Positions 13,379 through 25,000 of a stretch of DNA of 64,000 nt are shown one piece after another. The notes below the pieces were generated by a model. It did not search any database, was not told the DNA's origin, and was given only the letters and a program-made list of their open reading frames with translations. A program made the translations under genes and the position numbers. The DNA comes from Panax quinquefolius (taxonomy: Eukaryota > Streptophyta > Magnoliopsida > Apiales > Araliaceae): assembly GCA_020205615.1 (NCBI GenBank), contig CM035171.1, positions 123,942,893-124,006,892 on the forward strand, read 5' to 3'. Numbering within the stretch: the stretch's first letter is position 1; each line of letters starts with the position of its first letter.

Positions 13379-14574
13379 TTTGGGGGTTGCTTGATCGTTG
13401 TTTGGGATCACCGCTGTGGTTTGTTTACGGTTGGGTGGTTTTGGTTCGTTTGGCGGATCTCTTTCTTGGCGAGGTCTAAGGTTTTCTTCTGGAATAATGG
13501 GATCGTCGGTTTGAGGTTCGTCGGTTTGAAGGGAAGAAGTTGGAGGGTTCGGCAGTAGAAGGGTTAACTGGGAAGATTCTTCACGGATGCTCTTCACTTT
13601 ATCTCAGATTCTCCCCGCCAAAAATCTTCCGTGTCTCTCACCTCCGCAGGTTTCGGTTTGATCGAGATCTTGCAAAAACCACACATCGAACATGTATCAC
13701 TTATATAGCTTCGTAAATTATGTTACGTAATTAATCAAAACTTACATTTGTGGTTGTATAACCGAGCTTGTTTAGGTCGATGAGTGTGAAGCTCCATTCT
13801 TTTGGAGGAATTTTCCTCAAGAAATCGCCATCTCCTCACCCGTTCTTCGGATATATCTCAAAATCGCAGAGACTTGGTCGGAGGTGGTCCAATCTGGAAG
13901 AAGAGATCTCGTGTCCCGTAATGAAAAACCACTTCTCATGCCAACCTTTGTTCTTTGGAAGGAGTGTTCATCGAGGTCTCCTCTCGAACCTTGTGTTGGG
14001 TCGAGGAGATTGCTTGCTCAACACTTTGAAGCCCGTTCTCGAGACCTACCAAATGGAGAAGAGGGTGAAGAAGATGTCAACAAAGGGAGTAATCCCAAGT
14101 TCATGGCGGAAAGCAATAAAATGCCAGATGTGGATGTAGGAGTTAAGCCTTTAGTTGAAATGAAGCCCACTCCTATAAACCCTAAAGGGTAATGATGAAG
14201 ACATGCGCAGGAGGAGGCAAACTTCCTTTTCTAGAAAGAGTGATGAACATGGCGACCCAACCGTCCGGTCATTTGATACATACGCTTTCTTGAGAAGCGA
14301 GGGCCCTTATTAGATACATGTCGGGAATCGATAACGACTCCCTGAGCATCATATTTCGATTCAAGAATCAAGAATGGATGTTGGCATTAGGAAATTGTTC
14401 CCAGTCTTTGAAGAAATCGGCAAAGAAGAGGAGGTCGGAGGCGGTTTCCCCCATGGTGGATGATTGAGGATTGGAACTTGAACCCTCTTGGTTAGGGTTT
14501 GAGATGGGAGCTTGATGCTAATGGGAGTTACATACGAAGAGGAGAGTTACTGCTAGAGGTTTCGGCCACCATTG
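13379..14574 (-). pseudogene. Antisense extra ORF of the Tat element (plant-mobile-domain/gag-like), broken
   Basis: The minus strand offers a start near 14574 (MVAETSSSNS) and then, across frameshifts, a block like G-L-T-P followed by FRHELGITPFVDIFFTLF (about 14080-14130). It continues through a WHEKWFF-like block and a proline/lysine-rich tail (13373-13597). This pattern resembles the putative transposon/gag-like proteins often annotated in plants next to Tat-lineage elements. It lies upstream of the element's polypurine tract and 3' LTR but on the opposite strand to pol. Antisense extra ORFs between pol and the 3' LTR are reported for plant Ty3/gypsy elements. The family identification is moderate; the strand and position relative to the LTR are seen directly. 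Confidence 0.5.
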
Positions 14575-14956
14575 TTTCAATTTTGTGAAGCGAGAAAGAA
14601 ATTTGCGAGAGAAGAAGAAAGCTCTAAGGTTCAAATTTTGAATTAGCGGGTAAAAGCAAATCCGAATTGGTAAAGTTTACCTTTTATCTTGACAGTTACC
14701 GCAGTAATTAAGGCGGCACATTTAATTCATCGCAATGATGATGAATGGGAAGGGTTTCATCCGCTTTTAGACCTAAATATCTTCACTTTCGTGGGCTTTG
14801 CGTCTATCGGGTTTCTCATACACTACTAATGACAATTTGACTTTAGCAAGTTTCACTTTGGATCTCTTATGATTTATCATGATGGTTACGTTTACGGCCT
14901 ATCTTGTTTATAGTCTTTCATTAAACATCCTTGTTTAATATAAGACTAGGGGGTAA
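14575..14956 (+). mobile_element. Tat-element 3' untranslated region and polypurine tract
   Basis: No protein is visible. The segment ends in actaggggggtaa-like purine-rich DNA (about 14945-14956), directly before TGTTGGGCC, which is the usual junction of a polypurine tract and a 3' LTR. Confidence 0.45.
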
Positions 14957-15531
14957 TGTTGGGCCATAATCCTTTTCTTTATTGGTAAAATTATTGGAAC
15001 CCTCCTCGATCACATGTTATCTTGAAATTATTGGATCTCATTCACTTTGGGTCATTTTATTATTTGAGCTTAGTATTATATTATATTATTATACAAATTA
15101 TCACTTAACCCAACTTTGACCAAAAGAATCATTATGCTTAAATGACGTTTGATTATTATGTCTCCATTCACTTGCGTTGCATGGCATTAATGAGGATGGA
15201 TTTCGGATGATGCCGCCAGGTGGCAAACGATGTGAGAAAGGGTGAAGGTAGACTTTATTACTTTCTACCAAGTGAAGTAAAGAAGTAAGGAAAAAGGTGT
15301 CGAGAGGTGGTGGGTGTACGATAAACCGGATAGTGGAGTATCATGGGACTAAGATCACATAAGAGGGTAAGTACATACATACATTTTTTATTAGAATTCT
15401 TATTCTATCTCTCCGAACACTAGATAATATTTTCTCTCCATTGTTGACCTCATGATCGCAGATCTTGTTCTCACGCGGAAATTTATCCTCGACGGTCGGT
15501 AAAAACTTTTAGTGTTGATCATTGTTGAACA
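14957..15531 (+). mobile_element. Probable 3' LTR of the Tat-lineage element
   Basis: It starts TGTTGGGCCATAATCC after a polypurine tract and probably ends ...GTTGAACA near 15531, about 575 bp, a plausible size for this lineage. The second copy is outside the window, so boundaries are estimates. Its end is only about 75 bp from the TATA box of the aspartic protease gene. Confidence 0.5.
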
Positions 15532-15606
15532 AGGGGATATTGGACGCGTCTTGCTGATTGGGACGTGGAGAAAGATTCTTGCGTTATACCTCAAACCCCA
15601 ACGCAG

Positions 15607-15613
15607 TATAAAT
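15607..15613 (+). promoter_or_regulatory. TATA box of the aspartic protease gene
   Basis: tataaat lies 73 bp upstream of the ATG, followed by an A/C-rich stretch suited to a short 5' UTR of roughly 40 bp. It is the only good TATA box in the 150 bp before the start codon. Confidence 0.65.
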
Positions 15614-15679
15614 TCCACTTAATTAGCTTCCTCATTTCACACAACCAAATCACTCCCCAGCTAGTATACTATACTAACG

Positions 15680-17206
15680 ATGCCACCAAACATACGAACA
15701 CTACAACTTCTGGCATTGCTGATGGTGGCGGCGACGCTACACCGATCAACAACTGTATTCACCGCTCCTGCCTCCAATCACTCGGCGGCCGACGGTCAAA
15801 AATTATCCTACCCTCCCTCCCAACAATTTAATGTGGAAGAAAGCATTGCGGAGACAAAAGTCCATTCCCTTGAAAGAAATGTGAGTCATGAAGAATTCTC
15901 CGAATATACAGAGGACCATATTAGTACCGACGGTGATCATGGCATTTGGAAGCTGAATCTCCTTCATAGAGAAAAGATCTCTTCAACCCATTTCTCCAAT
16001 CATCGCCGCCGTTTCCATGCCCGCATCAAAAGGGACGTTAAAAGAGTATCAGGCCTAATTCGTCGACTTACGGTCGCTGCCGCTGGTGGAACCGCCAAGT
16101 CCGGTGGCGGCGGAGGAGTTAGTTATGAGGTGAAGGATTTCGAGTCGGAAGTGATTTCGGGTATGGACCAAGGGAGTGGGGAATATTTTGTGAGGATTGG
16201 TGTGGGTAGTCCAGGTAGGAGTCAATACATGGTTATTGACTCCGGCAGTGATGTTGTATGGGTACAGTGTCAACCCTGTGCTCAGTGTTACCACCAGTCC
16301 GACCCGGTATTCGATCCGTCTAAATCCGCTTCGTTTGCAGTGGTGTCTTGCGCCTCTTCCGTGTGTAACCGCGTCGAGAACGCGGGCTGTCACGGTGGTA
16401 GGTGCCGGTACGAGGTCTCGTACGGCGACGGTTCTTACACGAAGGGGACACTTGCCCTTGAAACTCTTACTTTTGGTCGTGTAGCGGTCCGGAATGTGGC
16501 AATTGGATGCGGGCATAGGAACCGGGGATTGTTTGTCGGAGCTGCGGGTCTGCTCGGGCTTGGAGGGGGATCCATGTCACTTGTAGGTCAGTTAGGTGGG
16601 CAGATGGGTGGTGCGTTCGGTTACTGTTTAGTGAGTCGGGGCACCGGATCATCCGGGTCATTAGTGTTCGGGCGTGAAACCATGCCTGTGGGTGCTGCAT
16701 GGGTACCGTTGATTCGGAATCCACAGGCCCCGAGTTTCTACTATATCGGGCTAGCTGGTGTTGGTGTAGGAAGCATGCAAGTTCCTTTACCCGACAGTAT
16801 TTTCCGTTTATCCGAGACAGGAAACGGAGGTGTTGTTATGGACACCGGGACAGCCGTGACAAGGCTTCCGACAACTGCCTACGTGGCATTTCGTGATGCC
16901 TTTGTAGCTGAAACAGCTAGTCTGCCTCGGTCTGCCGCAGTATCAATATTTGACACATGTTATAACCTAAACGGATTTGTGACGGTTCGGGTACCAACCG
17001 TCTCGTTTTACTTCTCGGGCGGGCCTATCCTAACTCTACCCGCTAGGAACTTTCTTATTCCAGTGGACGAAGTGGGAACTTTCTGTTTTGCATTTGCCCC
17101 GTCTCCATCCGGACTATCCATAATAGGGAACATCCAACAAGAGGGAATCCAAATATCATTTGATGGGGCAAATGGATTCGTGGGATTTGGGCCTAACGTT
17201 TGCTAA
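15680..17206 (+). CDS. ASPG2: Aspartic protease, pepsin-like A1 family, ASPG2-type (secreted)
   Basis: The gene is a single exon of 508 codons and the frame is intact. Residues about 8-20 form a hydrophobic signal peptide, followed by a long prosegment (to about 160) with an NVS glycosylation site. The mature enzyme begins near GSGEYFVRIGVGSP. The two catalytic motifs are DSGSD (Asp187) and DTGTA (Asp388), and the flap tyrosine lies in YEVSYGDGS (about 248). Paired cysteines such as CQPCAQCY (197-204) are typical of the plant nucellin-like subgroup. The C-terminus SIIGNIQQEGIQ...FGPNVC closely follows Arabidopsis At3g20015 (ASPG2), as I recall that sequence. The expected reaction is endopeptidase cleavage at acidic pH in the apoplast or secretory pathway; the paralogue ASPG1 is linked to guard cells and drought. 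There are no introns, and GC content is clearly higher than in the flanking transposons. Family confidence is very high; orthology to ASPG2 rather than a close paralogue is likely. Confidence 0.95.
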   Translation: MPPNIRTLQLLALLMVAATLHRSTTVFTAPASNHSAADGQKLSYPPSQQFNVEESIAETKVHSLERNVSHEEFSEYTEDHISTDGDHGIWKLNLLHREKISSTHFSNHRRRFHARIKRDVKRVSGLIRRLTVAAAGGTAKSGGGGGVSYEVKDFESEVISGMDQGSGEYFVRIGVGSPGRSQYMVIDSGSDVVWVQCQPCAQCYHQSDPVFDPSKSASFAVVSCASSVCNRVENAGCHGGRCRYEVSYGDGSYTKGTLALETLTFGRVAVRNVAIGCGHRNRGLFVGAAGLLGLGGGSMSLVGQLGGQMGGAFGYCLVSRGTGSSGSLVFGRETMPVGAAWVPLIRNPQAPSFYYIGLAGVGVGSMQVPLPDSIFRLSETGNGGVVMDTGTAVTRLPTTAYVAFRDAFVAETASLPRSAAVSIFDTCYNLNGFVTVRVPTVSFYFSGGPILTLPARNFLIPVDEVGTFCFAFAPSPSGLSIIGNIQQEGIQISFDGANGFVGFGPNVC

Positions 17207-18786
17207 GTTGTAGCGACTAGCGAGTATATATATATATATATGTACAAGTAAAGTAGCACATGAGAAAAAGTCTAGTAAGGTAATTATGTGTGTATTGTTT
17301 TATAGGTTAGTTATAATTAGGAGACAATAAGCTCTATGTTTTTCTTCTTTTTTTGAAGGAATCAAGGGATATGTAACAAGAATATTATTATATTAAACCA
17401 AGTTTAACAAAGATATGATTATTGAGAGTGAGATTTTAACCAAAAGTATTGGTTAGAGTCAAAACATTCCCATAGGGTATGCAGATGAATGCTGTCAAAA
17501 GTAGGAAACAAAAGGTCATTTACATGCGCATTGGAGCAGACCTTTTATGACCACTAGAGGATCTAAGAAAACCCTTTCTTACCCCCCCCCCCCCACACAC
17601 ATGGAGTGGAAAATAGTAATTCTTCAAGTCTCCAACAGTACACAAAAAACAAACACCAACACACGAAAGAAAATATGAAACGTAGAGAGTTGGAGTAAAA
17701 TGATGAGGGGAAGGGAGCCACCACCACCACCACCACCATGGTGGACATGTGAAGCCATCACTAGGGTTTTTGGTGTCGTCTATGTTAAATGTGGTGTAGT
17801 AGTAGTAGTAGTAAAGCCCAAGTTGGATGCAATCAAGTAATGACTTTTATAAAGGCATTTGCTTTTTGCTTCTTTTTAAAGACATTTATGAGAGATTAAG
17901 ATTACTTTTTTTGCTCTTAATTTCTCAAGCTTATTCTTCATTCCAAAATATAACTACTAATACTATATTTGGTTTAAGGAATATAACTAACATAGAAGGG
18001 AATTAATGGAATAAACTAGTAATTCTACAATCCCATGAGGAATAGAAATTATCAATTATGACAATTTTTTTCATTTAATTTCTCCAACAAACATAGCATT
18101 AAATGATATATAAGATGCAAATGACACTGTTCTTATATAATTATATTTTCGGATCTAAAAGGTTTAAAAACCCTTTTCCCATCTCTTCAACATGTCCTCC
18201 TATAGCAAATGCCACTTCAATACCTATTGCATTTTGTAATGACTTTTTTGAGTTAAGAGGCCCACAGAAATTTTTCAAAGGAGAGGAGGAATCAATTATA
18301 AAGCAAGTTCTCATTGATCAGAAATTTGGATATTTTGGGAAATCTTTTCAAATTACTTTTCGATGGACAGGCCAATTTGCATTCATCTACCCAAAAAATA
18401 TATAGAGAGGAGAAAAATCCAAATAACATGAACAGCTTACAGATAGATGATTATCCGTACGGGAAGAGGAGAAAAAAAACTGAACAGGCTAATAATATAC
18501 AATAAATATTTTTAAGAAGATAATATTTACAGCCTTTTTGGCTCGATATCACTATACTCGATCAAAACAAAAATGCCCTATTTGTTGGCCAAAAAACTAG
18601 TACGAAGTTGGCATCCAGCACGAGCAATCAATCCCATTAAACTTAATTGCCGAACCATTTCCTAAAAAGTATTTTAACATTTCACAACTTACTCTTAACT
18701 ATTAACTATTTTCTTTGAAGACAAACCAACTGCATTTGTAAGGGGAGTGAAAGACGAGTGCAGATGATAGTAAGGCCCTTCCACAG
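17207..18786. other. Intergenic region between two convergent genes, with simple repeats
   Basis: It holds the protease 3' UTR, with a (TA)n tract right after the stop (about 17226-17241), a 13-nt C tract at 17582-17594, a CAC-repeat at about 17719-17738, a TAG-repeat near 17800, and the downstream flank of the minus-strand remodeller. The open frame at 18103-18405 shows no recognisable motif and I do not count it as a gene. Confidence 0.6.
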
Positions 18787-18897
18787 TTACGGACCCCCCA
18801 TAAATAGATATTTTAGATCTTCCACAGTTAATCGAGTTCCTGAGCCCTGGCTTTGATCCTCACCAAAAGCGGATGCAACCATTTTCCTCTTCTCTTC
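18787..18897 (-). CDS. CHR28: Remodeller exon 13 (C-terminus and stop)
   Basis: It encodes [17 protein letters not shown] and [15 protein letters not shown], then TAA at 18789-18787. The ending is the usual one for this subfamily. The acceptor is ttgcag. Confidence 0.92.
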   Translation of the reverse strand, partial: EEKRKMVASAFGEDQSQGSGTRLTVEDLKYLFMGGP

Positions 18898-21800
18898 CTG
18901 CAAGAACAAGACTGAACATCAACAGCTGATCCCCTCTAAAAATTGTAATATGCATCACAAACAAGGGGATTTGTGTTTTTGTTTTTGTTTTTGCAAATGG
19001 TCTCATGTTAATCCGACATTTTCTCACCATTTGATGAACATATGGTTGAAAACTCTTTTAACGGTAAAAATATTTCTAATGATTCTAATTTTTGGTAGGA
19101 TTAATCTTAATATCATCAACTATCTATTAACATATTTTAATCATTACAAACAAAATTATTAAGATCAAATTATTGGTGTATCGGATGAAATTAGAGAGGG
19201 AGGCATCCATATTTATCACTAAAATCAACCTCTACTCGAATCATCTCAATTTTGTATATTTTCACCAAGTTGCCTAAACAATTATTTGTATTTCTACAAA
19301 TAAAACATCCAACAAAAATTTAAGAGAAGTGCTTTAAAATTAGTTCAAATGTATTGGAATATAATGTAACACATTATATTGAATAAATACTTTAATTTAA
19401 AAGCTCTAGAGGCATTTAGTTTTTGTTTTATTAAAAAATAAATGTTTGGTACTTTTACTCGCGCTCTCTCACACTTTGACAATTTTGCTCACAATCCACA
19501 TTGAGGCTCTCTTGTTCCTCTTCATAATCCACTATCAACCTGAGTGTCTTGAACATGCTTGGAGATATTACTATTTAATTTATTTTGAGAAATTGTTGTT
19601 TTCACAAGGGAAATTAGATATTTCCATAACACCTTATACTCGCATTATTTTATTAAATAGTTGGCAAATGATTGTCAAGACTGATTAAGAGTATACTATC
19701 ATTTCCAGTTTGGTATTGATTGTATTCTAGATAAAGGAGATTTGGAATTAAATTTTGGATCTTTAATTATTTGGGTTTTTATTATTTACTGATTTTGGAG
19801 TTTTAGTGCACTGAACTTTGAATTTCTTATTGATGGTTAGTTGACATTTCCTAATAAACAGATCTTTAGTTACCTAAAGCATAGCAATTAAATTAAATAC
19901 GACTGCACAATATGGTAACTTGTATGTTTAAGACATTGATGCTACTAGTGTATCCATTCCTGTCAATAATGAAGGTATAAAGATATTCCATACTAACAAA
20001 AGATAATTAAACAAAAACTATAAGAGGATATACATATATATTTTAGACCAACTAAGGAAAGAGATTGAGGTTGATGCAGCAGAAGAAATAATAGCCACTT
20101 CAAAGCTGAAAAAAGAATAGACAATCGAATACTAATATGATCTTGATAAACAATCAAAAACGTGGAACATACCTGAAGTGCTAGAATCCGATCTTCAACT
20201 GTATCCTTAATAGTGAGTCGTGATACAGTAACAGGACGAGTCTGTCCTATTCTATGAGCTCGGTCAATAGCTTGGTCTTCAGTAGTTGGATTCCACCAAA
20301 GATCCATAAGGATTACATGAGACGCAGCTACCATGTTAAGACCAAGATTACCAGCTTTTAATGACATCAGCATGACCGTTACCTGAAACTTAAATTTATC
20401 AAAAAAAAATGGAAGCACTAATCCATATTATGACAATAAGAAATAACGCTATATTTAATAAGAATGTGATCTATAGGTGATCCAACAGTTCCAGCTTAAA
20501 GAATATACAAGATAATACGATAGTATCACGCTAACAGGAGGTGCCCTCTCTCTCTCTAATCACAAACTTCATATAACATGTCCTTTCTTTCTCAGAAGAG
20601 CTACAAAAAATGAAAACATATTAGAGTTTGGGGATCTCCTTTGCCACTAATGTATGCATTTTCCTTTTTTCTCCAAGAAGCATCCGAGGACTAGAGAAAA
20701 GAATAATTTAAAGGGAGGAAAAAGAAAAAAAGAGATTACCCTTACTTGGGCTTTTTCTATTAGATGACTAGACAGCCAATCTGATTCCCCAGTTACAGGT
20801 TTATTATAATTATAATAAAACAAACGGTACTAGAGGTGGTACACAAAATCATGGAAACAAATCATGGTTTGATACATAAGCCGACAACTATTTTCAAAAG
20901 CCACAGTGCATGTTCTAGATCTTCTTACTCAAGTCTGCAGGCATCTTACCAACAAATTGGTCTAAGAAAATAAAATAACAATTCAAGATTTGCACTTCCA
21001 TGAGATAAAGAGTCTAACCTCGGGATCAGTGTTAAATTCTTTGACAGCCTTATCTCTTGCAGACAGTGTCATTGTACCGTCAAGCCTCCTATATTGTAAA
21101 GCAGTCTGGTTCAGCGACATTTCAACCAAGTCCAACATGCTAGTCCACTGAGAGAAAACGATAGCCTTTTTTGATCCTTCAGTGTGCGGGTCTGAAAATT
21201 CCATTGCGTGTGTTGTATTTACAATGCTACCACCTGGTTCTGATAATTCCTTCCCTGTAGATGAAGAAACTCCATTGAGTCGAACCATACCATGCACTTG
21301 TGATCCTGGACTGTTGGATTTACAATGAGATTGAAGAATCTCAAGAACAGCTTTTATTTTTGAAGAACTATACTCATTCTGCAAAACTATGGATTTGTTG
21401 GTCTCAGACGAGGGATTATCATCTAGATCATCATCTAGATCATCATCATATAAACATCTCCTTAAGGTAGCTTTGGAAAATACGGCATCAGGACCAAGTT
21501 GTCCTCTGCAGTCAGGTGAAGGACATGTATTCTCATCTCCCCTCAAATATTCTGACACACACTGATAGCAGTAAACATGTCCACACATGGTAACAATTGC
21601 ATCTTCAGGTGGATCCTGTACATTTAGCAAATATTTTAGTCATATATAACATACTACTTTCTAAAGGAATCTGCAGATACTATAATTCATTAAAAAAAAT
21701 TAGCAACTGCAAATACAAGCCTTACCACAGAGTCAAGAATTAGGTCATACAGTATAGGATTCACCTCTTTTTTCGGGACTAAGAACATCGCAGATTCTAC

Positions 21801-22047
21801 CAAAATTATATTTTTTTTCCATTTTCTTTAATCAACTAGTATAAATATACATATATATCACATAGAGAGCTTCCTATGCGGGCGGTCCGCATTCGGACCA
21901 CCTTTAGCGACGAACAAAACCGTCGCAAACTCATTGTCATAAGGTCTGAACCGTTGCGCTAGTCCAGAACCGTCGCTATAGACCGGTTCGGACCCTATGA
22001 CGACGGCTTTAGCAATGGTTTTGTCCGTCGCTAAAGTAGGAAGCGGA

Positions 22048-22094
<47 letters not shown>

Positions 22095-25000
22095 CATGCT
22101 ATACAGTAAAGAACATGAATTCCACTTTAATCAAGCTAGTTTCAATTACAAAGGAGGACAATTTACTAAGATCAAACAGTTCAAACCTATCATTGTGGTG
22201 ACTAGCTTAATAGCTTCTATAAGATTCTAAGAAAGATTCTATTGAGATGGTTGGTAGCTTTTTTTAGAGGATACCGTCACTATCTCTCAAAGTTCCTTTC
22301 TTCTAGTTCAACAATATTAATACCATGGTGGCAAATAAGATGGTGGAGGATGATAACAGACTCTAGCCTGTAGGCTTGCATCATGCTTATATTAGATTTT
22401 GGTAACACTTGTGATATGATCTCTTTCTTTATCTTTAGTAACAAATGACTTGAGTAGGAGAAAGGAAGATGGTTTGGTCAATAAGTTTACTTTACTGTTG
22501 GTCTAGAGGCAATTAGTTTGCTGATGGCCAATTCATGGTGTAATTTGGATGTCTAGTTAGATTTGGAAGCTGCCTCCCTTTTGTCCCTTTCAGAACAAAT
22601 CTAAGGTGATCGAAATATTTTTATTTAGGATCGATTGTTGGTAACTCCATATTTACAATGTGGACACGCTGATCTGTTGGACATTTGATTATTCAACTTT
22701 TGTTTTAGTAGCTTCCTCCTTTTCTTTGTCTGCAGGAGGTAAAATAATTTGGTTACTCCCTTCCTAGCAACAGAACAGCGCTCTTATAATGGTTGAAAAG
22801 GGACATGCATAACTTAACAGCACGGAGAAAGAGGACAGACAGATAGACACACACACAGAGTGAGTGAGTGATGCATATCACATTACATAATGAAAGAAGG
22901 ATAAAATACAGGATAACTCACATTGCACGAAAGACAAATGGCTGAGGTCTCCAAGTGCTTCATTAAATTGATCAGCATATTTCTAGGGAGATTTTTTGCC
23001 ATGTGCATGGAATCTCTTCCAACAGAATCAGAAGTGAAACCTTTAACAAGTAGCGGGTGATCACAAGCCTGACGAAGGCGCAGGAGCATCAATAGAATAT
23101 TTGCATAATTTTGGTTCAATGTGCCAGCAGCAGCATAGGCCTGCAGAATAAACATATAATAATCCACGATAAAGTTAGGGGGAAAATCAATACAGAAAGG
23201 TACAATCTGCAAGGGTTCCAAATAAATCATCATCTTTCTACATCTCCAAATAAAAAACCTTCCACCTCCGCACCATCAATCTCAGTGATCTCCCCTCAAA
23301 ACTTATACTTTCTTAGATCTCACATTACCAAAAACAGACTTATTTCAATCCTCCATCTAATTCTTAACATGTCCAAGTTTTTGCATTAAAACGAACCCCC
23401 TCCAAATCCCCAACCTGAAGTTCCTCCCACCACGAATGAGCTAATGCATAAAATTAAAATAAGACAACCACATGTTCTCAAATTTAAAAGGAGGTGGCCT
23501 CCACTTACAATAGAAACTACTCTCCCAATAGGGAAATGATCAGTATGACAAAATCTCTCTTGGGCCAAGTGAGGAAACTACTCTCCCACTCGTTAGAAAA
23601 GAGGAACCTATCGAGTGGCAATCGGACGGCTACCAGACCAGACCAGGTGTACAAAGCATTAGAAAGAGACAAATCCCTTGAATTAAGCTAGGTAATGAAG
23701 TTATCAAAACTCCTAATACTAGTCATAACTCTCAAACTCCCAGATTTTTCTCCGTAATATTTAATAACATTAGAATCACCACTTGAACACCAATGAGGAG
23801 AACAAAGATTCACAACATCAAAAACCTCACCCAAAAGGCCATGAAGAACCAATCTAGAACCAAATCTAGGGTCTCAAATGACAATAATGTCCCCCGACTC
23901 CCCGCAAGAAGGAAGAAATTCCCATTCCTTAAAAGTTAAACCTAGAACTCCAAAACGCTTTAATTGTCCTATCATCGACACACTCTAACTCAAGACACTT
24001 GAAGAAAGTGAAGAAAGAAAAAAACGGTACTTTAACTAATAATTATGAATTATGTTAAAACCATTGATGCCCAACTTCTTGTTTAGGTATGAAAACTTCT
24101 CATTCCAAGTTATGGATGATACAAGGCCGACAGAAAGTGGCTTGACGAGACATGGTCACAATCACATAGGAGATTACTGATAATTATGAATTATGTTAAA
24201 ACTTCTAGTTCCAAGTTATGGATGATACAAGGCCGACAGAAAGTGGCTTGACGAGACATGGTCACAATCACATAGGAGATTATAAAAGGTGTATATAAAG
24301 CAATGAGCAACAAAAAATGGTAGTTCAAATTTGATAGTGTCCCGAGCAATCATATTGAGTTCCCTAAACACCAAAATACACAAAACAAAGAACAAATATT
24401 ATAACAGCGCCCCATTTTGGAGATTTTGAATATACTTAATTATCAAAAAGAAAGATTGTGTGATAAATGAATAAAAAAACTGCAAATAAAGAACGGCACC
24501 TTGAATTGTGAGCGTGAATCAGCTTCAAGTTTTCGATAAAAAGCCCGCTCCTCAACAGAGAAGTCCACATGTGTCAAACTTATTGTTTTTGGTGGTAATT
24601 TAATTATAGGCTCTCCATCAATGAAGGTACCTATACCACAAATTGGAGGATTATCAGCACCAGACAAAAGAATTAACTCAGGAATCTAGATATAGATTAC
24701 AAATACAAGACTTTTATCAGGCATGCCATTTGAGTAAAGTAGAAATAACTCGAGCTAAATTCACCACCACGAACTGAAAATAATCATATTCATAGTGTCT
24801 ACAGATAGACAAAAAAGAGGGCGCACGAACTCCAAAAGGTTCAAAAGTTATGAGGCGACAAATCACATAAGATAAGAAAATTTATTTATTTTCACCAGTA
24901 AAGGTATATTAACACAGAGCTTCACAACTGACAAATCCAAACAGATTAAGATTTTTTTTCTGGGCATCTGTTTATTATATGGTACTGGAAAAAAAATAAT

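Noticed and set aside
13768..14192. Plus-strand frames of 102-123 codons
   Set aside because: The minus strand gives the recognisable Tat-type extra ORF; the plus frames are its shadow.
16055..16516. 153-codon minus-strand frame opposite the protease
   Set aside because: Shadow of the strongly coding plus-strand protease; no motifs of its own.
18103..18405. Open frame of 100 codons between protease and remodeller
   Set aside because: No motif, AT-rich, adjacent to the 3' ends of two convergent genes.
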